Source: Carnegiea gigantea
Lineage: Eukaryota; Streptophyta; Magnoliopsida; Caryophyllales; Cactaceae
Direction of reading: 5' to 3'
Assembly: GCA_029747015.1 (NCBI GenBank)
Contig: JAKOGI010000023.1
Span: 612,501 to 676,500, forward strand
DNA: 64,000 nt
The notes under the pieces are model-generated. The model was given only the letters and a program-made list of their open reading frames with translations. It had not been told where the DNA came from and did no database searches. The position numbers and the translations under genes were made by a program. Shown in pieces: positions 55,545 to 64,000 of this stretch (within the stretch, counting starts at the first letter, position 1; each line of letters begins with the position of its first letter).

Positions 55545-57509
55545 TTGCAGGCTGAAGTGAGAGGGAACAACCTTACGAACAACCTCACTAACACCCTTGA
55601 AAACAGGCAGTTGTGGTTTGTTGATAGTAGGTGTTCACGGCACATGACTGGTGAAAGATCAAATTTTCTCTCACTTACAGCTTTGAATGGTGGGAGTGTA
55701 GCATTTGGAAACGGCAAGTCTGGGACAATTGTCGGTATAGGTAATATTGGTAAAACTCTCTCCCACTCAATTGATAATGTGCACTTAGTTGATGGGTTAA
55801 AACACAATTTGCTAAGTGTGTCCCAACTGTGTGACAAGAACAACCTAGTACTGTTTTCAAAAACACGTTGCTTGGTTGTGAATGACGACACAAGAGATGT
55901 TGTGTTGAGGGGGAAGCGATGTCAAAATGTTTATAAAGTTTATATTTCCACTCTTCCCCAAAATAATCTGACTCGTTTAAATGCATTAAATGATGATATA
56001 ATGCTATGGCATAAGAGACTAGGTCATGCAAGCCTGTCCTTGTTAAACAAACTTGTTTCAAAAGACCTGGTTATTGGACTACCTTCCATCAAATTTAATG
56101 ATGACAAGGTCTGTGAAGCTTGTGCAAAAGGCAAACAAGTCAGATCTTCTTTTAAATCGAAAAAATGTGTAAGCACTACCCGACCTCTAGAATTATTACA
56201 CATTGATTTGTGTGGTCCCATGAGGATAACTAGTAGAGGTGGGAAAAAGTATGTGCTTGTTGTAGTGGATGATTACTCTCGATTTACTTGGACCTTGTTT
56301 TTGGCATCCAAAGATGAAACCTTTGAGAATTTTATTGCCTTTCTCAAAAAGGTTGAAAAGAGAGTAGGACACTCCTTAATTAGCTTGAGATCTGATCATG
56401 GAACTGAGTTTGAAAATGCAAGTTTTATCAACTATTGTAATGAACATGGTGTTGATCATAACTTCTCAGCTCCAAGAACACCCCAACAAAATGGGGTGGT
56501 TGAGCGCAAAAATCGCACCCTGGAAGACATGACCAGAACAATGCTTATTGCTAGTGGTCTTCCTAGGTATTTCTGGGCAGAAGCATTGAACACCTCATGT
56601 TACATTATAAATAGATGCATGATCAGACCCATTTTGAACAAAACTCCTTATGAACTTTTCAAGGGCAGAAAACCCAATATTACGCACCTAAGAATATTTG
56701 GTTGTAGGTGTTTTGCGCATAATAATGGGAAGGATGTCTTAGGAAAGTTTGACCCTAGGAGTGATGAGGCAATATTTCTTGGCTATTCTTCTCACAGCAA
56801 GGCATACAAAGTGTTTAACAAAAGGACCTTGTGTGTTGAGGAAAGTGTGCATGTGCTTTTTCATGAATCTAACTTGTTGAGTGAGAATGATGCACAGGAA
56901 GATGAACTTGAATTAGGTCTTGTTCTAAAAGAAGTGTTGCTTCAAGATAAACGAGGTAAGAACATCATGGAGAAAACAACTCCTGAGGGTGTTTCTCAGA
57001 ACAGCAGGCAAGGTGAACACCAAACAGGGGGTAATACCGTTGAACCCTGTTCGGAACCATGTTCTTCAGGAATAAGCTTGCAAATAGGTGCAGAAACAGG
57101 ATCAGGAGGTGTTCTTGAGCCTGATCCTACACACATTTCAGTTAGAACAGAGCATGTGTCTGTGGATCCACTTAATCCAAGACCATGGAAGCACCATAGT
57201 TCGCACCCTCTTGATCAAATCTTGTCAGATATTAATACTGGAGTGCAAACTAGATCTAAACTTAAGAATTTTTGTGCTTTCTATGCTTTTCTTTCTAACA
57301 TTGAGCCAAAAAGTGTGAATGAAGCTCTTGCAGATTCAGATTGGGTCACGGCAATGCAAGAAGAGCTCCATCAATTTGAAAGAAACAAAGTATGGCACCT
57401 TGTACCTAAACCTGCAGAGAGAACAATCATTGGAACCAAGTGGGTGTTCCGAAACAAACTGGATGAGTCAGGAACAGTCACTAGGAACAAGGCACGGCTG
57501 GTTGTTTAA
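55545..57509 (+). pseudogene. copia protease, integrase and start of RT, in the gag frame
   Basis: Same frame as gag. The protease active site reads LWFVDSRCSRHMTGE: the family has Asp-Ser-Gly, and here the third residue is Arg (55629-55631), a change expected to inactivate it. The gag-pre-integrase zinc-binding motif WHKRLGH (56007) with CEAC (56112-56123) is intact. The integrase core shows LLHIDLCGPM with Asp at 56205, LRSDHGTEFEN with Asp at 56394 and NGVVERKNRT with Glu at 56502; 35 residues separate the last two, a full DD35E triad. The C-terminal part KFDPRSDEAIFLGYSSHSKA is followed by a variable linker rich in GGGTGTT-type words. RT begins at about 57330 (ADSDWVTAMQEELHQFERNK). A TAA stop at 57507-57509 interrupts the frame in RT after NKARLVV. 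Confidence 0.92.
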
Positions 57510-58829
57510 GGGTATAATCAAGAAGAAGGGATCGATTATGAAGAAACCTTTGCACCAGTTGCTAGAATTGAGGCTATTCGAATCTTAATAGCCTTAGCAG
57601 CTCATTTGGAAATCAAGCTATATCAAATGGACGTGAAAAGTGCATTCCTCAATGGATACCTTAAAGAAGAGGTGTATGTCAAACAACCCCCTGGTTTTGA
57701 AAACAGTGAATTTCCTAACCATGTTTTCAAACTTGACAAAGCTCTTTATGGCCTAAAACAAGCTCCTAGAGCTTGGTACGAACGGTTGTCAAGTTTTTTA
57801 ATTGAAAATAATTTTAGAAGAGGCAAGGTAGACAATACCTTGTTTCTAAAATCTAAGGGGGAACATTTATTGATTGTCCAAATATATGTTGATGACATTA
57901 TATTTGGTGCAACTCATCATGATTTATGCAATGAATTTTCAAATATGATGAGGAGTGAGTTTGAGATGAGCATGATGGGTGAGCTTAACTTTTTCTTAGG
58001 CTTACAAATCAAGCAAACTCCAAACGGCACCATGATCCATCAACAAAAGTATATCAAGGAGCTACTTAAGCGTTTTGGGATGGAGTTGGCCAAACCCGTA
58101 GACACTCCTATTTCTCCTTCAACCAGGTTGGTTATGGATGATGGGAGTCCCTCAATTGAGGAGAAACTCTATAGGGGCATGATTGGGTCACTCCTATACC
58201 TAACCGCTAGTAGACCAGATATTGTTTTTAGTGTTGGTTTATGTGCCCGTTTTCAGTCTAATCCTAAGGAAACTCACCTTAAGGCTGTGAAACGAATACT
58301 AAGATATTTGAAACATACACCCAATTTAGCCTTATGGTATCCTAGAGGTTGCAATTTTGATCTTGTTGGATATGCTGATGCTGACTATGCTGGATTCCTA
58401 GTTGATAGAAAGAGTACCTCAGGTATGGCTCACTTTCTTGGACCTTGTTTGGTATCTTGGGCTACCAAGAAGCAACATTCAGTTGCCATGTCCACAGCAG
58501 AAGCTGAATATGTTGCAGCAGCTTCATGTTGTGCTCAACTGTTGTGGATAAGACAACAGCTTAAGGACTTTTGTGTTGACATTGGATGCATTCCTATTTT
58601 TTGTGATAACACAAGTGCAATTAACATTGCCAAAAATCCATGTCAACATAAAAGAACAAAGCATATTGACATTCAACATCATTTCTTGAGAGATAATGTT
58701 GAAAAGGGTTTAGTCTCTATGAACTTTTGCTCAACGGAAAATCAAATTGCTAATATATTCACTAAGGCACTAGCTAGAGATCAATTTGAGAGAAATAGAC
58801 TGGAACTAGGGTTGGTGAGAACACCCTGA
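57510..58829 (+). pseudogene. copia reverse transcriptase and RNase H, intact stretch
   Basis: The gag-pol frame continues without further stops to a TGA at 58827-58829 (an internal ATG at 57606). RT motifs: [56 protein letters not shown] and [11 protein letters not shown] with YVDD at 57885-57896. RNase [11 protein letters not shown] (Asp at 58377), [33 protein letters not shown] (Asp at 58605) and [19 protein letters not shown]. All expected catalytic residues are present, so this half could still encode active domains if expressed. It cannot be reached from gag because of the upstream stops. Confidence 0.93.
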
Positions 58830-59268
58830 GTTACCTGTTTCCAGAACATGAACTGGGTTTGGTAAGATCAACCTTTACACCCTGTTCTCTCCCCCTGTTT
58901 GCAAATCTTATTAACAACGGATGTTATTGCATACACTCGAATTGCGTGCATTTTGTCTTTACTTATCCACTTAGTGCAGCATAAGGGGATGTACTGAAGC
59001 CGCCTTAATACCATTAAGTCCAATCAAGATCAGACGGCAAAGAACAGGCATAACGAAGAGAACAGGTACGCCCCTTGGTTGCTCGATGTGTTTTTCCTTC
59101 CCAAGGCACAAGCTTTTAAGTCTCACACCCGTTGCAAACCAAGAAATCTTCTAAAAGATTTTGGGTGCTCTCTCTCTCTCTCTCTCTTTTTATATGCCCT
59201 GTTCTCAGTACTGCAAAATCTGAGAAACCTGCAAAGCCTTAAACCCTAATCTCTCTCCTCTAGCAACA
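58830..59268 (+). other. Spacer between pol and third ORF, with CT repeat and TATA-like box
   Basis: Non-coding. It contains several CCCTGTT/AACACCC words (58821-58890), a (CT)n run at 59168-59187, a TATA-like tttttatatg at 59187-59196, and a leader ending ctctctcctctagcaacaATGG. The layout resembles a plant promoter or spliced leader for the third ORF. Confidence 0.55.
59187..59196 (+). promoter_or_regulatory. Possible internal TATA box before third ORF
   Basis: TTTTTATATG directly after a CT-repeat and 73 bp before the ATG at 59269. Either an internal promoter or chance; no homologous copy is available in the window to test conservation. Confidence 0.3.
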
Positions 59269-61138
59269 ATGGCTCTCAACAACTCATCTCAATCAAACGA
59301 CCTCGTTCTTGCGTCCTCAATCCCTACTCCCCCTCGCCCAATCCTGTACAAGCCTTTCAAATTCCTGAAAAGCTTGTCCCTACACTCAGTGGGAATGGGG
59401 ATGGTTGATATTCCCTTTGAATGTGGAAGGGAATTGGTGTTTCTTGTAGGGACAATTGCTTGTCCCATTAACGTCGAGTCAGAGGGTACACTATCGGGGT
59501 CTCAAGACCAAATCTTGGAAACCCCTGAAGGGTTTAATTTTGAGCCCTGTTCTTCTGGGTTGTTTCCTGAAACAGCGCCAGAAACAGGGGCTGCCTCTGT
59601 CGAAGGTGTGTTTGTGGAGGATCTAGATGTCGATTTCCAAGGGAAGTCGAATGAGACATCAGAGGAGAGTTTAGAGAAGGATTCTCTCCCTGAAGCTGAA
59701 ACCCCCACTCCGGTCGCTCAAACTGGAGAGAAAAGGAAAAGGGTGAAAATAGTGGCCAGGCGTAGCAGAACGCCAAGAACAAGGCCACAACCAAGGTCTC
59801 AGCCCTCTCAAACTCCCTCTTCTCCATAATCCTCCAAGCCTTCTCGCAAATCTGCGAGACTAGCTTTTCAATCTTCCCCCCGTATCTCCAAACCCTCTGC
59901 TCCTGTCATCGAGGAGATTTCCTCCTCTTCTACCGAAGGGTTCTCGAGTTCTGACTCTGAGAACACCTCCTTCAAACAGGGGACACCGGTGTTCTCCGAG
60001 TCCTCTGAAGAACAAGCCCCTCCAAAATCAACCACTAAACCTGCTGTGAAGCCCTCTCCTGCAAAAACACCCCTCAAGCGAAAGCCCAGAACAGCCCCCC
60101 TACCAGAAGCTACCACCTCTGTTCCTGCCCCCAAACGCCCAAAGCAGTTCACTCCCTCTCCTATGTCTGACAAACATGCGCAGTTGCTTAAGCGCAATGT
60201 CGTCAGGGGGAAGGTAGTGAATGTAAGCTTTTTCGAGGAACAGGGTCTGGGGGTGTTCCTGACCAAGTTGCGCGCTCAAGGCTGGCTCGACTTGTTTGCA
60301 AACACCCAGCTGGGGTGTTCTGTACCTGAGTTGGCTGAGTTTTATGCCAACTGCGGTGTCACCCAAGGGGTGGTGACTAGTTTTATGAATGGGCAACGCA
60401 TTAAAGTTGATGCGCCCACACCAGGGAAAATTTTGGGAGTACCCTCCCAAGGCTTTGACGTGTATGTGAGGGAAGACAAAACAGCCCTAGAAACAGCCAG
60501 GCTCCTAGAGGTGTCCCAACGCCTCAGTCAAAAACAGGGCCTGAGAACACCCCTCTCTGTTAAGAAGGGTGAAATGACCTCCCTGCACCAACTATTGTTT
60601 ATGTTCACTATCAAGAACATAATTCCGCGAGGTCAAGGGCGAAACTCAGCTGATGCCCTCGATCAATGCCTGGTGGACTTACTGGATCGGGAGGAACCAA
60701 TCAACCTCCCTGCAATCATGATTCGCCACATAGGGCGAATTGCAAACACCACCCGGGCCCATGATCTTGGATATGGGTTTTTGCTGACAAGGGTGTTTGA
60801 GCACCTTGGGATAGTGCTCACACGGCGAGTGGAGGCCCAAGTCATTGGAGATTGGGATTGACACTCTGCTCGGGTGTGGCTATGAGGTTGGCGAAGGATC
60901 AGTCTCTAAACAGGGTCGTCGACCACCTCAACCACCTGTTTCTGGGCAACCTTCCTTCAAACTTGAGGCTGTTCTTGAGGACAATACTCGCCTCAAGGAT
61001 GAGCTCTCAGCTGTCAAGGCTGCTCTGGCTGAGGAGCAAGCCCTCTCCGCCAAACGCCATGAGGAATTGCTTGTCCTTCTCTCCACTCTTGCCCCCAGCA
61101 TTCCTCCTCTGCAAACGAGACCACCCCCTGCACCCTGA
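59269..61138 (+). pseudogene. Third (post-pol) ORF of the copia element, one stop and one frameshift
   Basis: The ATG at 59269 lies in a good plant start context (aacaatggct). The frame runs to a TAA at 59827-59829, continues open in the same frame (59989-60861 and upstream), then shifts by one base near 60850 into a frame ending at 61138; together about 620 codons. Parts in order: an N-terminal piece with a short hydrophobic run (ELVFLVGTIACPI); Ser/Pro/Glu-rich linker; basic stretch EKRKRVKIVARRSRTPRTRP that may be a nuclear signal; a globular part with AQGWLDLFANTQLGCSVPEL, AEFYANCGVTQGVVTSFMNG, KILGVPSQGFDVYV and TRAHDLGYGFLLTRVFEHLG; and a coiled-coil end (RLKDELSAVKAALAEEQALS). The globular part fits what is annotated as putative plant transposon protein (Transposase_32-like). 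No clear signal peptide or membrane anchor is seen, so envelope is not supported. Confidence 0.75.
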
Positions 61139-61426
61139 TTCTCTAGGCTGTTCTCTTGTTTCCTCCTCCCCTCTTCGTTTTTGGCATTGTACTGTTTTTA
61201 ATACAATATCTCTTTCATGATGCTTCTAGCACCTTATGCTCTATATCTCTTTTCTTGCATTCATACTGTTGTTTATGCTTTTTAATGATGCCAAAAGGGG
61301 GAATAAGACCATACGAATAAGACCATATGATCTATGACCTAGCACCTAGAGGATCCCTATCAGCATTAATCGGTCGTTGTTAAGCTTTTTAATTTTATCA
61401 ATATGGTCACTTGATTTGTCATCATC
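61139..61426 (+). other. 3' untranslated region of copia element
   Basis: Pyrimidine-rich after the ORF, with the phrase atgccaaaagggggaata at 61288-61305, a second purine tract resembling the true one at 61427. No coding signal. Confidence 0.6.
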
Positions 61427-61436
61427 AAAAGGGGGG
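61427..61436 (+). other. Polypurine tract of copia element
   Basis: AAAAGGGGGG, four bases before the 3' LTR start. A near copy, AAAAGGGGG, lies about 140 bp upstream (61294-61302) and could act as a second plus-strand primer. Confidence 0.8.
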
Positions 61437-61440
61437 AATT

Positions 61441-63028
61441 TGTTGAGTATATTTAGTTTTGATGATAACAAATCCAAGTGTAAAAACTTTGTCCAAGTAA
61501 TATTGCTCCAAACACGATCTCCAAACAGGCCTAACTGGTGTTTGTGATCTTATTGTATTAACTGGTTTGCTACATGTGAGAACAGGTCTTCAAAACAAGT
61601 TTTACTTGGTGATTCTATATTAAGTCAAGAACACCCTTTCGACAGTTGATTGTAAGGCATGTTCCTGAACTCTAGCAATGCAAAAAACAACCCCAGCAAA
61701 CAAGGTGGCCTTGGTGTTCACAGCAGCTCTACAAATCTTGGACAAGATGACTGGTTCAAAACAAGAAGTCTTGGGTATATAGGTTTTATTTATTTAGACT
61801 CTTGTTAATATGCCAATATTGAAAACGTCATTTTAAACACCTCTTGAATCGGTATTTGCGCTAAGTGCTTCAGAACACCAGTTGCGAACAACCCTGCAAA
61901 TAGGGTGCCTAGGGTGTTTCTGAACTGAAGTGGCCATACCCGGTTATCTTTGAAAATTCATTTCGGTTGGCCAAGATCTCCAGAATACTTTCTTTAAATT
62001 CCAAGATTGCTATTTTTCTGGAAAGGATATTTCTTGAAAATATTATGGGAGATTTGCGAAAATAGGTTTTGGGAGATTTGCCAAAACTAAAAGATTCCCT
62101 TTGCCTATATTTTCGGATATGATAAAATTTCAAAAGTTGAAGATTTCTGGTTGTCATTTGAATCTTCTTCACGGCTATGGGAAGATAAGGGTTATCTCTT
62201 AAGATAACAAATCCCTTATATTTTGGGAAAAATTTATCACTAGCCGTTGGGGAGTATTTCTTGCTTGAAAATCGTTTTCCATACTTAGCTGATTCTTTCA
62301 CCTCTCCTTGTTTTGATCGTTGGATTTTGTGTTTAAAATCTCAGCATTTCACTCCCATTTGCACATAGGAAAAAAGACGAGAAACATACACAATATACGC
62401 AAAAAGGGAAATTTTCAAAAGTGATTTTTCTAATGAGAAGAATTTTTCGAGTTACGCTTGAGAAAAGAAAAACCGAGATAAGTTGTGTTTAAACTGAGCT
62501 TTCAAGATATTAGCATACTAGGACCTCATTGTACCTTACATCTGCTTAAATCAGAAGCACCCCCGTAAGGTATTTTGTAACCCTGATCTTGGATCAGAAA
62601 AGTGAGTGAGTGGTCCTCAGTCGTGTGGACTTTGGACGTGTCCAATCTGGTGAGATTTGGACGTGGTGTAACCCTTCTTAGAGAAGAAGGTTACGTGGTT
62701 GCAAGTTGTAACAAGGTGTGTTACATTTGTAACGTGTGAAGCCCGTTAGTGAAAGTGGTTAAATCCTACACGAGGTAGGTCGTGGTTTTTCACACCTCAG
62801 TTGGGCTAGAGGTGTTTTCCACGTAAAAATTGTGTGTGTGCTTTATTTTCCGCATTTATCTTGGTGATTTTCGCATTTGCAATATTTGAGAACACCCCCT
62901 GCAAACAAGTCACTAGGGTGTTTGTCATATGAGAATAACCTCTATGAGGGTGTTTGTTATTTACAACGCGGAAATCAGACACCACAATTCACCCCCCTCT
63001 TGTGGTTGTGTACTCTTGGAATTCAACA
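61441..63028 (+). repeat. 3' LTR of copia element
   Basis: Starts TGTTGAGTATATTTAG, ends GGAATTCAACA, 1588 bp; TATA box at 61776-61783. It is followed by the target duplication attat. The antisense 130-codon frame of the 5' LTR is also open here (61909-62301) with three amino-acid changes. Confidence 0.95.
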
Positions 63029-63046
63029 ATTATTAAGCACTTATCA
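63029..63046 (-). repeat. LTR of Athila copy D, part after the copia insertion
   Basis: The sequence attattaagcacttatca completes the LTR interrupted at 52154. Its minus strand TGATAAGTGCTTAAT is the LTR start, as in LTR B at 41921. The copia element therefore inserted about 13 bp from the LTR edge. Confidence 0.8.
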
Positions 63047-64000
63047 AACTCCCCTATGCTTAAATTATTGCTTGTCCTCAAGTAAACACTATATGAAACC
63101 TACAAGAGAGACGCATATAAGACTCAGGACATAGCATATCATAAGTAAGAATAGCAAACAATGGCAACGCCAAGTAGTATGCAAACTTTTCAAAATTAGA
63201 ACGAGGAGATGGTTTTCGAAGAAGTACGAGACCACAAGCTCGATACTAAACTTGATCACCCCTGAAGAACCATAAAGCATGTCAAGCAAGCTCATGAAAT
63301 TGAGTAGAGCTAAATGAACTAGTAGAACCTCACTTTGGGGAAATATGAATCACTCCCACTCATGTACTTGAAATATAGCATAGGCTCACTCAAGACTCAT
63401 TCCAAAGATGCAATCTGCCATACGCTTAACTCAAGACTCATTCCAAAGATGCAATCTACCATACGCTTGACTCTCAAATTCCTCACCACTAGGAACGTAA
63501 TGTGCACAAGACAATCAAGCGGACTTTATTCGGGTTGTAATGTGGGCTAGAAGGGTTAAGGGAAAGGAGTGGACAAATGGATTTGGGACAATGTGGAGCT
63601 ACTTAGCCAAGTGACTAGGGAGTAACCAACAAAACACCAAGAAACCTTAAAGTTCACTAACACTCCAAACCCCAAAATACAATGAACATACCCAATCAAT
63701 CAAATAGGAAATGAGTTGATAAAGAAGAAACACGGGCTTTTTACATATCTAATGCCAATCACTGAGTCTTTCTTTTTTTTTTGGTTTTTTCTTGCTTTTT
63801 TTCTTCGTTTCTGTAACATATTTTTTTTCTTCTTGTTTTGTTCTTCTTCTACTTTTTTCCCTTTTTTTTCGAAAATGAAATGAAAATTTTAATTATTTAA
63901 AGGCATAGGATTACTAACTATCAACTCACAACTGAATATACGTATACACAATCCAAACAAGAGGGAACAAAAAGAAATGCTCAATATCATCAATCTCTCA
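63047..64000 (-). repeat. Athila copy D polypurine tract and 3' untranslated region
   Basis: The minus strand reads aagcataggggagtt at 63047-63061 (polypurine tract, one base changed from gggggag), then untranslated sequence related to copies A and B (ttgcttgtcctcaag at 63068; catgtacttgaaatat at 63361) but more diverged. Pyrimidine-rich tract at 63770-63872. No gene. It runs off the window edge. Confidence 0.7.
63388..63469. repeat. 41-bp tandem duplication in Athila untranslated region
   Basis: Two copies of actcaagactcattccaaag followed by atgcaatct(g/a)ccatacgctt, adjacent and differing at two positions. Copies A and B have a single version. Confidence 0.85.

Larger units (their letters stand above)
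52155..63028 (+). mobile_element. Sirevirus-type Ty1/copia retrotransposon, nearly complete, 10.9 kb
   Basis: The element has two LTRs (1594 and 1588 bp, TG...CA), target duplication attat on both sides (52150-52154, 63029-63033), primer binding site at 53751, gag-pol in one frame (53805-58829), a third ORF (59269-61138) and a polypurine tract (61427-61436). Integrase comes before RT, the Ty1/copia order. Large size, long LTRs, two zinc knuckles in a long gag and an extra ORF after pol are typical of the Sirevirus (SIRE1/Maximus) lineage. By-eye LTR comparison gives about 28 substitutions and 5-6 small indels in 1.59 kb, mostly transitions, suggesting insertion within about the last million years if plant LTR rates near 1.3e-8 per site per year apply. 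In-frame stops make it non-autonomous now. Confidence 0.95.

Noticed and set aside
59269..59829. Separate host gene with Ser/Pro-rich protein
   Set aside because: It lies between the LTRs of one element with a perfect target duplication, and the same frame continues after the stop, so it is the first part of the element's third ORF.
59269..61138. Retroviral-type envelope protein
   Set aside because: No signal peptide, cleavage site or membrane anchor is visible; only position after pol would support the name.

Overview
The window is plant nuclear DNA made almost wholly of transposable elements. It holds plant-specific lineages: Sirevirus-type Ty1/copia, Athila-type and chromovirus Ty3/gypsy, a CACTA (En/Spm) DNA transposon and a hAT-like MITE. 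I found no host gene, tRNA or rRNA gene, and no CRISPR array. The dense, nested, decayed elements suggest pericentromeric or other heterochromatin of a flowering plant. The AT-rich composition would fit a eudicot, but that is only an inference; no species can be named. Layout, left to right: 1-900 nothing recognised. 900-2850 a decayed copia element (LTR end, primer binding site, gag). 2880-9000 an Athila-type element, plus strand, 5' truncated, ending in an LTR. 9060-9780 a decayed copia pol piece colinear with the first copia remnant. 9931-16331 two LTR copies of one minus-strand chromovirus-type family, one partial and one about 4.8 kb, the latter carrying a 60-bp minisatellite. 17186-24600 a minus-strand Tekay/Del-like chromovirus (LTR candidate, integrase, RNase H, reverse transcriptase, protease, gag), cut by a 586-bp hAT-like MITE with a perfect 8-bp target duplication. 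25760-35593 a plus-strand CACTA transposon, left end missing, with TNP2 transposase and a second transposase-like gene, both broken. 35594-46124 a minus-strand Athila array in which internal fragments alternate with LTRs. 46125-50035 an Athila element on the plus strand, joined head to head to that array. 50331-52154 and 63029-64000 further minus-strand Athila pieces. 52155-63028 a nearly complete Sirevirus-type copia element inserted into an Athila LTR. The youngest and best-preserved unit is the copia element. It has 1594- and 1588-bp LTRs differing by roughly 28 substitutions (by-eye count, about 1.8%), a perfect 5-bp target duplication (attat), a tRNA-iMet-type primer binding site, a polypurine tract, gag-pol in one frame with three in-frame stops, and an extra ORF after pol with one stop and one frameshift. 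The most interesting biology is in the extra post-pol ORFs. The copia element and the Athila elements belong to different retrotransposon superfamilies, yet both carry a protein after pol that appears to share a domain pattern, and both place it behind a pyrimidine-rich leader with a plant-like start context. The copia element is also peppered, across LTRs and coding regions and in several reading frames, with short GGGTGTT / AACACCC / AACAGGG words. These two points are the best candidates for something undescribed. No wholly new gene system could be demonstrated.
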